This document shows, piece by piece, positions 8,159 to 15,550 of a DNA stretch of 15,731 nucleotides; positions within the stretch are counted from its first letter, which is position 1; each line of letters starts with the position of its first letter. The position numbers and the translations under genes are program-made. The stretch covers positions 1 to 15,731 of the forward strand of contig CALJEW010000220.1 in the NCBI GenBank assembly GCA_938074585.1, given 5' to 3'. The notes under the pieces were generated by a model. It did no database searches and was not told the origin of the DNA. It saw only the letters and a list, made by a program, of their open reading frames with translations. The stretch comes from an uncultured Rhodospirillales bacterium (GTDB lineage Bacteria; Pseudomonadota; Alphaproteobacteria; Rhodospirillales; Casp-alpha2).

Positions 8159-8555
8159 AGAAGCTACAGTTCTACCAAAAATGGGAGCATCCAAACATTC
8201 CATACCACTCTTAGCTGCAAAGCCGCGTTGCCATTTCCTGCGCAGCATCGGGTGATATGGCCGACGTATCGGCAAGGATCCTACCGGGGTTCGCGCCCCT
8301 GAAATTCTACCTGATCTAAACACGCTATTTCACCAGCAGCTGTATCTTTACGACACATCAAGACAACGTCGCATTGAGCCGCGACCTCGCTTGGGCACTC
8401 GAAAGATGTGGCACCTGCGGCAACTACATTTTTTTTTCATTATTCCGTTTATAAACAAAGACGTTATAACCGGCCTTGCAAAGATTTAATGCCATGGGTT
8501 CACCCATGTTACCTAAACCGATGAAGCCTATTGAAGTAGCGTTTGTGTCTGACAT
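8159..8555 (-). pseudogene. 3-hydroxyisobutyrate-dehydrogenase-like oxidoreductase, frameshifted and truncated
   Basis: From ATG at 8553-8555 the minus strand encodes MSDTNATSIGFIGLGNMGEP, the dinucleotide-binding GxGxMGxxM motif of the beta-hydroxyacid dehydrogenase family. Reading continues to a run of nine A residues (8429-8437 as T on the plus strand), and a stop follows. Homology resumes in other frames as VVAAGATSFECPSEVAAQCD, then GANPGRILADTSAISPDAAQ, then ECLDAPIFGRTVAS, which corresponds to the family's substrate-binding LDAPVSGG region. Nothing of the C-terminal helical domain is recognisable. The intact family is about 290-300 residues; less than half remains, with at least three frame breaks. 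It lies 50 bp after the SDR gene with its own AAGGA site, so it was probably the next gene of that operon. Confidence 0.87.
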
Positions 8556-8605
8556 AAATTATCCTTACTTGACGTGTGAGAGGGCCTGCTTTTTAGGCGC
8601 TCTGC

Positions 8606-9403
8606 CTACCGCATCATTTCCACCCCTTTACAGACACTTATAGCCTGTCCGGTAATTGCGGCGCCATATTCAGAGCTTAAGAAGAGAGCGGTGTTGGCGA
8701 TGTCTGTCGTTTCAACCGTTTCGCGCATAGCTACAACGGAAAGAAAATCTGCCTCAATTTCTTTTTGAGTGGACCCAACGGCTTTGGCTTTGATGGCAGT
8801 GACACGTCTAAAACGTTCCGTGTTTACATGTCCTGGCTGGATTGCGTTTACTCTAATTTTTTCTGGGCCAAGCTCAAGGGCAAGGCTTTTGGTGAAACCG
8901 ATGACGCCCCATTTTGCCGCAGAATAGGGTGTGCGTAATGCGAATGATAGCCGACCGGCAACAGAGCTTAGATTGATAATGCACCCTTCCCCCGCACTGC
9001 GCATGAAAGGAACGCTGCACCGAGCACAATGGAACATGCTTTCAAGATCAGTGGCAAATGTTGCGTGCAATTCGTCGGATAAAATCTCTGTAATACCAGC
9101 CGTTGGTCCAGCAATACCTGCATTGTTTACAAGAATGTCCACGCCGCCTAATTCTCTTTCGACTTGGTTAAACATGGCATTGACGGCATCGACATTTGAA
9201 ACGTCTGTTACGCAGCCATGCATATTAGCGTTTTCCAACAACGTGTTGCTGACAGCAGCCTCGTCTATATCACAAACAAAAACGGATGCGCCGCAAGACT
9301 GATAGCCTTCAGAGATGGATTTTCCAATCCCGTTGGCACCTGCGGTTACAACAACGCGTTTGCCAGTTAGATTGACAGGTAAGAAAGGTGAAGCTTCACT
9401 CAT
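8606..9403 (-). CDS. SDR-family NAD-dependent oxidoreductase
   Basis: This 265-residue classical short-chain dehydrogenase oxidises or reduces a hydroxyl/keto group on an unidentified metabolite. It shows TAGANGIG (20-27), Asp45 after the second strand (favouring NAD over NADP), NNAG at 93-96, Ser147, Tyr160 and Lys164 of the catalytic set, and PGHVNTER. The usual structural Asn of the NSYK tetrad is replaced by Asp119 (TDLESMF). The start is supported by an AAGAGAGA site just upstream. It lies downstream of the TRAP genes, the unknown gene and a CoA-transferase stub, and upstream of a dead dehydrogenase, which points to a catabolic step on the imported substrate. The reading frame is intact. 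Confidence 0.9.
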   Translation of the reverse strand: MSEASPFLPVNLTGKRVVVTAGANGIGKSISEGYQSCGASVFVCDIDEAAVSNTLLENANMHGCVTDVSNVDAVNAMFNQVERELGGVDILVNNAGIAGPTAGITEILSDELHATFATDLESMFHCARCSVPFMRSAGEGCIINLSSVAGRLSFALRTPYSAAKWGVIGFTKSLALELGPEKIRVNAIQPGHVNTERFRRVTAIKAKAVGSTQKEIEADFLSVVAMRETVETTDIANTALFLSSEYGAAITGQAISVCKGVEMMR

Positions 9404-9427
9404 AAGGTCTCTCTTTTTAAAGGTTTA

Positions 9428-9603
9428 CTATTGAACATGCATCATGGTCAGGTTTTTCGGTTGGCCCTCTGCATCAAACAATTCGCCTAAAGTACACAGA
9501 ACTAAATCTGGACACCCTAGGCCTGACGATGATGACACCGTCACCGTTGCGTTATCAGATATTTAGGCGGCAGCTTCAGATGCTATAGATTTATTTAGGT
9601 CAT
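9428..9603 (-). pseudogene. 5' stub of a YdiF-type acyl-CoA:acetate/3-ketoacid CoA-transferase
   Basis: From ATG at 9601-9603 the frame starts MT, with stops and a shift in the first ten codons. It then reads ASEAAA, a stop, ISDNATVTVSSSSGLGCPD, LVLCTLGELFDAEGQPKNL and TMMHV before ending. The SSSGLGCPDLVL segment and following helix match the N-terminus of the large (about 500-residue) single-chain CoA-transferases that attach CoA to short carboxylates. The catalytic Glu and all later sequence are missing: homology stops only 24 bp before the SDR start, so roughly 1.4 kb was probably lost in one deletion. It indicates the ancestral operon activated its substrate as a CoA ester. Confidence 0.82.
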
Positions 9604-9648
9604 GAAATGGGCCCTCTTTTATATTAAATACAATCTGCTGTAATTCGC

Positions 9649-10380
9649 TTACTCCTGTTTATCCAAACAGAAATCCAACCAAGTTTGATCGGAAAATTCA
9701 TCCAAACGCCCATGGCCGTTTGGAAACACATGATCAGATACCTCTGTGATCACATCGCCGGTTTGATAGAAAGGCTTAGCGATTTCAATGAGAGCTAAAT
9801 ATTTTTGACCTCCGGGCCCTCCACCGTAAATTTTTCGCTCCGACGTCATGATTTTAGAGATCACTTCATCTACCCGATATAAGCGGGCCCGTATTACATG
9901 TTCATGCCGCATCTCGCAGAGAGCGCTTAACCATTTATTTGTATATATTGGTAGTAAATTTCCACCTTGACCATCTTCAAGATTAAATCGGAGAGCGGTC
10001 AAATAAGGGGCTGCAAACATGCCCGACTCTCCACAAGACCCAATCAATTCATATATATTTCTGATCGGGTCCCTAAACCAGGTCAGAGCTTTTTTGGTCC
10101 AAGGCGTCGGGCTATTGAGTGTATCTAAATATGGCTGTGATCCGAAAACCGACGATGTTTCCGTCTCATAGAACTGCAAAAATCTTCCAGACGCACCCTC
10201 AACGTTGTATCGGCGACCTGTTTGAAAACCCGGGATCGAGACGCGTTCAGCCATGTGCTCGCAATTATGCCATTCCACGTAACGGGTTAAATCTTGCCTT
10301 TCAAAGCTCGCCCAAAATGCCATTAAACCACAGCTTACGGATCCAGTATTTTGATCTAATTTAGTCATGAGTAAATTCAC
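9649..10380 (-). CDS. Conserved-looking protein of unknown function, possible duplicated dimeric alpha/beta-barrel fold
   Basis: The 243-residue product has no signal peptide or membrane segment and is probably cytoplasmic. Its N-terminal half has WHNCEHMAERVSIPGFQTGR followed by LQFYETE and LNSPTPWTKKAL. This resembles the ferredoxin-like dimeric alpha/beta-barrel proteins (EthD-like or DUF types) found beside catabolic genes, where a short strand, a W..EH..ER helix and a GF.xGRRY strand recur. The C-terminal half (YLTALRFNL, WLSALCEMRHEHVIRARLYR, KYLALIEI) seems to repeat the pattern in weaker form. The function is not known. The frame starts with GTG at 10378-10380; ATG at 10366-10368 is an alternative, and neither has a clear ribosome site. 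It follows dctM by 48 bp and stays open while its neighbours have decayed. Confidence 0.85.
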   Translation of the reverse strand: MNLLMTKLDQNTGSVSCGLMAFWASFERQDLTRYVEWHNCEHMAERVSIPGFQTGRRYNVEGASGRFLQFYETETSSVFGSQPYLDTLNSPTPWTKKALTWFRDPIRNIYELIGSCGESGMFAAPYLTALRFNLEDGQGGNLLPIYTNKWLSALCEMRHEHVIRARLYRVDEVISKIMTSERKIYGGGPGGQKYLALIEIAKPFYQTGDVITEVSDHVFPNGHGRLDEFSDQTWLDFCLDKQE

Positions 10381-10428
10381 TTACTGTCTATTGCAGTTCT
10401 ATCTCGCAATAAACCTTGAGTTGATTAA

Positions 10429-11730
10429 CTATATAAATTTCGCCATGAGCAACTTCGGCAATGCCAGGATGAGTTCAGGGAAGAAAATAACAATCAATAG
10501 GACCAGAAACATCGGACACAAAACAATAGCAACATCACGCAATGCCTCTTTGACCTGAATGTCACCGACTTTACAGGCAATCAGCAGACATAAGCCATAA
10601 GGCGGTGTCACCAAACCAAATGCTAGCGAGATAACTCCGATGATTGCAAAGTGGATCGGGTGCATGTGCGAAACCTCAGCCAACGGCCAAAGTACAGTTC
10701 CCAAAATAATAATAGCAGGAATAGCATCGATAAACATACCAATTAACAAAAATGATGCGGCGACGATCAAACCCGTACTGGTCGGTCCAACTCCATAGGG
10801 AGCAAGCACCTCAACAACAGCCAGCGGGATTTTGAAATAAGCTAATATCCAGCCAAATGCTGATGCTGTGCCAATACAAAACAATGACATTGCCGCAAAT
10901 TTTCCCGAATTGTAGAGGATTGATGGAAGGTTATGTAAGCCGATGGTTCTGTAGAATAGACTGCCAAGAACAACGGAATACAACACAGCAATAACCGAAG
11001 CTTCCGTTGGAGTAAAAATGCCACCAACAATTCCACCAACAATTATGACAGGCGTCATAAGCGGTGGTATGGCATGGAAAATGGCTACAAAAAACTCCTT
11101 GAAAGAAGAGCGGGCATAGATCGGGTAATTATAAATTTTAGCAAACACATATACTGCAAGCATTTGGGATCCGGCAATAAGAATGCCCGGAATAACGCCA
11201 GCCAAAAACAACCCTCCAATAGATACAGACATCAACCCACCCCAAACAACCATAAGAATACTGGGTGGTATAACCACGCCCATTACCGATGAACATGCAG
11301 TAATTGCAACTGAAAAACTCGGGGAATAACCTTGTTTTTTCATTTGCGGAATGAGCAACGAGCCAATGCCCGCAGCGTCCGCAGTGGAGGAGCCAGATAT
11401 GCCAGCAAACAACATGCTAACGGTGACATTAACATGCCCAAGGCCACCTGGTAAGTGTCCAACCATTGAACGCGATAACCGTATCAACCTGTCGGTAATA
11501 CCAGCCGCATTCATTATGTTTGCCGCCAACAAGAAGAATGGAACAGCCAACAACAAAAAGGAGTTATAAGATTTGAACATTTCGTTCATAAGCAAAAAAG
11601 GCGTTAGGCGATCTTCAATTAAGAAAACCGGTATGCAGGCTAAGCCAAGTGCAATTGCGACGGGGACACGTAAAACAACAAGAATGATAAATAGCGGGAA
11701 CAATATCGCTGCAACTTCCATAGGGCTCAT
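10429..11730 (-). CDS. dctM: TRAP transporter large permease subunit (DctM type)
   Basis: This is the main translocation subunit of a tripartite ATP-independent periplasmic transporter, which imports a carboxylate using the sodium gradient. The 433-residue protein is full length, almost wholly hydrophobic with about a dozen membrane segments, and carries the family signatures FAGISGSSTADAAGIGSLL, MGVVIPPSILMV and FTPTEASVIAVLYS. The start overlaps the dctQ stop by 4 bp (ATGA at 11727-11730 on the minus strand), with GGAG about 9 nt upstream, implying translational coupling. It works in the inner membrane with DctQ and the periplasmic DctP. The substrate is not evident from this subunit. No lesions are seen. 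Confidence 0.96.
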   Translation of the reverse strand: MSPMEVAAILFPLFIILVVLRVPVAIALGLACIPVFLIEDRLTPFLLMNEMFKSYNSFLLLAVPFFLLAANIMNAAGITDRLIRLSRSMVGHLPGGLGHVNVTVSMLFAGISGSSTADAAGIGSLLIPQMKKQGYSPSFSVAITACSSVMGVVIPPSILMVVWGGLMSVSIGGLFLAGVIPGILIAGSQMLAVYVFAKIYNYPIYARSSFKEFFVAIFHAIPPLMTPVIIVGGIVGGIFTPTEASVIAVLYSVVLGSLFYRTIGLHNLPSILYNSGKFAAMSLFCIGTASAFGWILAYFKIPLAVVEVLAPYGVGPTSTGLIVAASFLLIGMFIDAIPAIIILGTVLWPLAEVSHMHPIHFAIIGVISLAFGLVTPPYGLCLLIACKVGDIQVKEALRDVAIVLCPMFLVLLIVIFFPELILALPKLLMAKFI

Positions 11731-12209
11731 GGGGCGGAACTCCGATATAATTTAATATGATCTGTAACCCGTTCGATCAAAAACAAAAGCCACGTCACGC
11801 CAGTGATGGGCCAAGCCACATAAATAAAGATCATGGGCATATCAGCCATCTCTGATGATTGAAGTAAGCCAAATTTAACAAGCGGCCATCCCCAAACAAC
11901 AAAAACAATTGCCATCATAAATGTCATTAGATCGACGAACATCAATGACAAAGCTTTGCCCTTGTTTGTTTTAGGTGAAGGCAGCAAATCAACGGTGAAG
12001 TGCTCGTCTTCGCGCATGGCGATCATGGCACCGACAAGAATGATCCAGATAAAACAAAAGCGGGCCAATTCTTCGGTCCAGATATAGCGCGGAACAATAT
12101 CAACATAGCGAGAAATAATTTGCATCGTTACCGGGATGAGCAGAACACCCATCAAAATCGTTAGGACGATTTTTAAAAACTTAAAATAGTACTCTAAGAA
12201 ATTACTCAT
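11727..12209 (-). CDS. dctQ: TRAP transporter small permease subunit (DctQ type)
   Basis: The 160-residue product has four hydrophobic segments and the DctQ hallmarks: RYIWTEELARFCFIWIILVG then AMREDEHFTVD after the second segment. It pairs with DctM to form the membrane part of the TRAP transporter. An in-frame start further upstream at 12245 would add 12 residues, but ATG at 12207-12209 has a perfect AAGGAG five nucleotides upstream and matches family length, so it is preferred. It is preceded by a strong hairpin (12261-12289) separating it from dctP and coupled to dctM by a 4-bp overlap. Confidence 0.93.
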   Translation of the reverse strand: MSNFLEYYFKFLKIVLTILMGVLLIPVTMQIISRYVDIVPRYIWTEELARFCFIWIILVGAMIAMREDEHFTVDLLPSPKTNKGKALSLMFVDLMTFMMAIVFVVWGWPLVKFGLLQSSEMADMPMIFIYVAWPITGVTWLLFLIERVTDHIKLYRSSAP

Positions 12210-12214
12210 CACGG

Positions 12215-12220
12215 CTCCTT
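12215..12220 (-). promoter_or_regulatory. Ribosome binding site that fixes the dctQ start
   Basis: AAGGAG on the minus strand lies 5 nt before ATG 12207-12209. It falls inside the longer open frame and so decides against the upstream start at 12245. Confidence 0.8.
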
Positions 12221-12255
12221 GCAAATGGATTTTAACAAACAGCATAAGTGTAAAT

Positions 12256-12291
12256 AAAAAGGCCGACAGCCCGGAATGGACCGCCGACCTT
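12256..12291 (-). terminator. Hairpin with U-tract between dctP and dctQ (partial terminator or 3' stabiliser)
   Basis: On the minus strand the arms GGTCGGCGGTCC (12278-12289) and GGGCTGTCGGCC (12261-12272) pair over 12 bp if G-U wobbles are allowed, around a five-base loop. A flanking AA/TT adds two pairs. The second arm is followed directly by five T residues. This is a Rho-independent terminator shape lying 28 bp after the dctP stop and about 50 bp before dctQ. In operons of this layout such a hairpin lets the binding protein be made in excess over the permease, by partial termination or mRNA protection; that role is inferred here. Confidence 0.75.
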
Positions 12292-12318
12292 CCTATTTAT
12301 TACTAACAGTCTATGGGC

Positions 12319-13326
12319 TTATTTTACAGCCTGAATTGCGTCGTAAAGTGCACTCTGACCTAAACTATTGAAGTACTCTTTCAATACAGGAGTAGCGGCT
12401 GCAATCAATTTTGCACGTTCAGTAAACACAACCGTTTTCAACTTACCTTGCGCTTCCATTTCAGCCATAATTCCTGAACCTTCAGTCAGTTCAGTGACCC
12501 GGCCATAGGTGCCAGCATCTTTACCTGCTTGAATTATTGCAGCCTGCAAATCTTCTGGCAAACGACGTAGCGCTTTACCACTGAATGCCAACGGACGAAC
12601 CGTAATGGAGTGCGCCGTCAATGAAATATTCGGTCCAACTTCATAGAACTTCATTTGGCGGATGCCGGCAGCTTCGTTTTCAGCTGCATCAATAACGCCG
12701 GTTTGAATAGCGTTATAAACTTCTGAATAAGCAATGACGTTTGGTGTCATACCAAAAGCGTTGAACAGCTTAGTTTGGATTGGCGCACCCATAACACGGA
12801 TCGGTACGTTTTTGATTTCAGCCATATTGGATACAGCTTTATTAACGATCAAATGACGAACGCCGCCACCGCCGTAACCCAAAAGCAATATATCCGCACG
12901 TTTGTAGATGTCGTCGACTATAGGCTTCAGAACATCACTAGATAGAACTTTGCTCCAGTGCCCGGTGTCGCGATAAAGCATTGGCGGATCAAGAACGGTT
13001 GCCAATTTAGAGAATGTCGACATGTGTGAAGGCGAAGCAACGGCATAATCAACCGATAGACCTTGGTTCATGTATGCTACATAATCTTTTTCAAGACCAA
13101 GTTCGCTGTTCAAGTGCATAACGAATTCGATTTCGTGCTCACCGCTATAATTAAGCTTGGTAAGCTGCTCAAATTTACGCATCAAGCGCGTATACGCGTG
13201 CTTTTCATCAAACTGACTGGCACCATGCAAAGTAAACTTATCGGCTTGCGCAGCGGACACAGAAGTAAAACTGGCAAATGCAATTGCCAGCGCAGGACGC
13301 AATAACTTCGACAATGTAATTTTCAT
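12319..13326 (-). CDS. dctP: TRAP transporter periplasmic solute-binding protein (DctP type)
   Basis: This 335-residue protein captures the substrate in the periplasm and delivers it to DctQM. Residues 1-28 form a Sec signal peptide (KLLRP, hydrophobic core, cleavage after AQA). The mature part follows the DctP fold, with Arg177 in VPIRVMGAP, the position that normally salt-bridges the ligand carboxylate, and Asn217 in AAENEAAG of the ligand site. A typical run YSEVYNAIQTGVIDAAE lies between them. The ligand is therefore probably an organic acid, but it cannot be named. GGAGGAG sits 7 nt before the start. It is the first gene of the dctPQM operon, with a candidate promoter about 130 bp upstream, and is followed by a hairpin. 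Intact. Confidence 0.95.
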   Translation of the reverse strand: MKITLSKLLRPALAIAFASFTSVSAAQADKFTLHGASQFDEKHAYTRLMRKFEQLTKLNYSGEHEIEFVMHLNSELGLEKDYVAYMNQGLSVDYAVASPSHMSTFSKLATVLDPPMLYRDTGHWSKVLSSDVLKPIVDDIYKRADILLLGYGGGGVRHLIVNKAVSNMAEIKNVPIRVMGAPIQTKLFNAFGMTPNVIAYSEVYNAIQTGVIDAAENEAAGIRQMKFYEVGPNISLTAHSITVRPLAFSGKALRRLPEDLQAAIIQAGKDAGTYGRVTELTEGSGIMAEMEAQGKLKTVVFTERAKLIAAATPVLKEYFNSLGQSALYDAIQAVK

Positions 13327-13452
13327 TTTAAAACTCCTCCTCGAGTTCAGTTTGTTGGTCAGATAATATTTAGAAAGTATCGAATTAATAGCTCATAGTT
13401 GTTAATTTTAATTATAGAGATTTAAAAGTACTGACTAGACTTAACCAAAAAA

Positions 13453-13481
13453 ATTTTGTCAGTTGGCCAAAAACTTGTCAA
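13453..13481 (-). promoter_or_regulatory. Candidate sigma70-type promoter of dctPQM with a palindrome in the spacer
   Basis: On the minus strand a perfect TTGACA (13476-13481) is followed after 17 nt by CAAAAT (13453-13458), a fair -10. The spacer contains the palindrome TTGGCCAA (13463-13470), a plausible repressor site. It lies about 130 bp before dctP and just after the broken lacI-type gene, so the TRAP operon could be transcribed independently of the genes upstream. No experimental support is available. Confidence 0.45.
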
Positions 13482-13519
13482 GGTGTGTTTTAGAATTATT
13501 TGGAATATACCTTTGCGGT

Positions 13520-14431
13520 TTAAGCGCGGATAATCAATTGCGGGGGGAGAATATTTTTTTCTTTGTGACCAATTTACCCTTTTGTGTATTAATCAGAACT
13601 TGCACTGACCGCTTGCAGATAGACCGCGGATAAATCTATACAATCGTAAGTGTAGGATATGTGGCCTCTGATTCTGGTAAATTATCAACTCCCAACGACG
13701 GGAACATCTTCGCCCACTTTTTTTTCCGTAATCTCACAATTCGGAATACACACCGACAGTAACGATATCGTTGTAACAAAATATGGCTGTAAAATTCTGT
13801 TGCAAGCGGACAAGCTGTTTAGATATTTCACAGCCCAAATCCAGCGTTGAGGGGGCGGGGCCTGGTAACATCAAATGTTTTTGTAACCGGGTTCAACCTA
13901 ATGCCGAGATGCCAGTACGCCACACTGATAATTATCTACACCGACATAATCAGCATTTTTATAATGAATATCGCGGACACAAATGACGCAATGCAAGGAC
14001 CGAGATCGGATTAATTCAAAGGTCTCGGGTGTTGATCCTGCCGCCTGACTGATTACAAAGCCACCAGCACCCATCCCAACCATCGACACAATCAATTTAT
14101 TTTGGCAACCCAGATCATCATTTGAATCGGCAAGAACCATCAAATAACCGCGACCAAAAGTCTCCGATTCCAGCGCGGCGGATAACTCTGCAAAAAAGGA
14201 TTAGAGAAATCGTTGGCGATGACGCCAAAGAGGTTGGACTGTCCGGACCTAAGTTTTGATACCCCATGATCAAGTATAAACCCAAGTGCTTTTGCGGCAT
14301 TACGAACCTTTTTGCGAGTAGATTCTGATATCCACCCACCAGCCATTCAACAACAGCGATACGGTAGAAGCAGAAACACCAGCTCACGCTGAAACCTCTC
14401 TGATGCTGATGCTTATTCTTTGTTTTGACAC
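13520..14431 (-). pseudogene. LacI-family transcriptional regulator, broken by stops, frameshifts and an internal deletion
   Basis: A likely GTG start at 14429-14431 opens the frame SKQRISISIREVSA, then an in-frame TGA (14384-14386) inside the helix-turn-helix, then AGVSASTVSLLLNG and ISESTRKKVRNAAKALGF, an unmistakable LacI DNA-binding domain. SGQSNLFGVIANDFSNPF follows; a one-base shift at the A6 run (14192-14197) moves to another frame reading LMVLADSNDD, GMGAGGFVISQAAGSTPET and ICVRDIHYKNADYVGVDNY up to a stop at 13898. Pieces of the C-terminal domain resume in other frames: AIFCYNDIVTVGVYSEL, VGEDVPVVGVDNLPESEA, YPTLTIV and PPQLIIRA, ending at 13520. A central part of the effector domain is missing. 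It would have controlled the neighbouring TRAP operon in response to a small catabolite; the protein is now surely non-functional. Confidence 0.9.
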
Positions 14432-14520
14432 CCCAACTTCTAGCTAAACAATAATCACGCTTCATTATAAAAAAACAACTAACTGCTAACCATCTAAGTC
14501 CTCATGCTCATATATTAACT

Positions 14521-15345
14521 TTATGATGCCAATCCAAAAAAATCCATATTTGCTGAAGCCTGACCTAATAGAGCTTCGTATCCAACCTGAATAACGCATC
14601 CCTTTGCTTCCGCCTGCACCAATAAAGGTGTAACCGCGGGCTTCATAATCATATCCGTAACCAATTGGCCGCTGCGTAACAATTCTGGAGATATGGGCAA
14701 AAGATCATCGCTGGCCATGCCCAACGGTGTCGCATTGGCTACAACATCAAATTCCGCCGGGACGACCGGCCCTGTATCAATTTCGACATCCGGATAGTTA
14801 GCACGTACGTTTGTAATAACTCTTTCAACTTTACCTTGGTCTATATCAACAATGCGCAGGCGTTGTACCCCCACATCCGCCAAAGCTATGGAAATAGCAG
14901 CACCAGCACCACCCGCGCCAACAATTAAAAAGGACTTGTTTTCTGGTTGGTGCCCATTTTTGATCAATCCGTTCACATAGCCAATACCGTCGAACATATC
15001 ACCGATCCACCGACCGTCAGGTTCAACCCGAATTGAGTTTACAGCACCTACTATCTTGGCTCGTTCTGAACATGAATCGACAACATCCATCATTCTTGGC
15101 TTGTGTGGTATTGTAGGAATGATACCCGCAAGGTTTTTGAACGCTCGCAACCCATCAACGGAGCGCTCGAAATTTTCAGCACTGAATTGCATTGGAATAA
15201 AAACTACATCTGCAGAAGACTGGGCCGCTAATGAGTTATAGAGATGCGTAGATTTTACCTGCGCAATTGGGTGGCCAATAACAACATAAACACGCGTCTC
15301 GCCTGTAATGTGTAAGATTGCACCTTCGTTTCTATTATAACCCAT
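14521..15345 (-). CDS. Shikimate/quinate dehydrogenase-like protein (AroE superfamily paralogue)
   Basis: The 274-residue protein has the AroE two-domain layout: N-terminal substrate domain, then a Rossmann domain with IVGAGGAGAA and the NATPLGM motif. Catalytic Lys82 (IPHK) and Asp119 are kept, as are Asn103 (GAVN), Thr78 and Gln262 of the substrate pocket. However, the canonical HSKSP reads QVKST, so the first substrate-binding serine is Val30, and the NVT asparagine is Ile76. The loop after the second strand reads VDIDQGK rather than NRTxxR, which favours NAD over NADP. These features suggest a catabolic or otherwise altered dehydrogenase of a hydroxylated ring acid, not the biosynthetic AroE. 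It is first in the minus-strand locus, 90 bp before the dead lacI gene, and diverges from the acyl-CoA dehydrogenase relic. Start ATG 15345 has only a weak AGGTAG site. Confidence 0.86.
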   Translation of the reverse strand: MGYNRNEGAILHITGETRVYVVIGHPIAQVKSTHLYNSLAAQSSADVVFIPMQFSAENFERSVDGLRAFKNLAGIIPTIPHKPRMMDVVDSCSERAKIVGAVNSIRVEPDGRWIGDMFDGIGYVNGLIKNGHQPENKSFLIVGAGGAGAAISIALADVGVQRLRIVDIDQGKVERVITNVRANYPDVEIDTGPVVPAEFDVVANATPLGMASDDLLPISPELLRSGQLVTDMIMKPAVTPLLVQAEAKGCVIQVGYEALLGQASANMDFFGLAS

Positions 15346-15550
15346 TTATCTATCTACCTATATTGCACAAATTGCCATAAACTTTAAAAAACATTTTATT
15401 ATAATTTTAAAAACTCTATTATTTGTTATACTCATACGTAATTTATTAATTCTCTAGATAATAAATATAAACATATTTTTGACATCTTTGTGAGCAGTTT
15501 AGTAAGAATCTTTATCATTTTTCTTTATAATTTATTCAGAAGACAAATAG

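Noticed and set aside
8011..8214. Plus-strand open frame of 67 codons with a hydrophobic start
   Set aside because: Its 3' part overlaps the minus-strand dehydrogenase relic (8159-8555), it needs a TTG or weak ATG start, and the product resembles nothing known; the relic explains the sequence better.
8281..8300. tRNA T-arm-like string around GGGGTTCGCGCCCC
   Set aside because: No acceptor, D or anticodon arms fit around it, and the same bases encode the GANPGRILADTS part of the dehydrogenase relic.
8931..9302. Plus-strand frame of 123 codons opposite the SDR gene
   Set aside because: It is the antisense shadow of a clear SDR gene with conserved catalytic motifs and has no support of its own.
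13898..14465. Two overlapping minus-strand open frames (81 and 115 codons) as separate small genes
   Set aside because: Both are frame fragments of a single LacI-family gene; the long one reads through the HTH region in the wrong frame.
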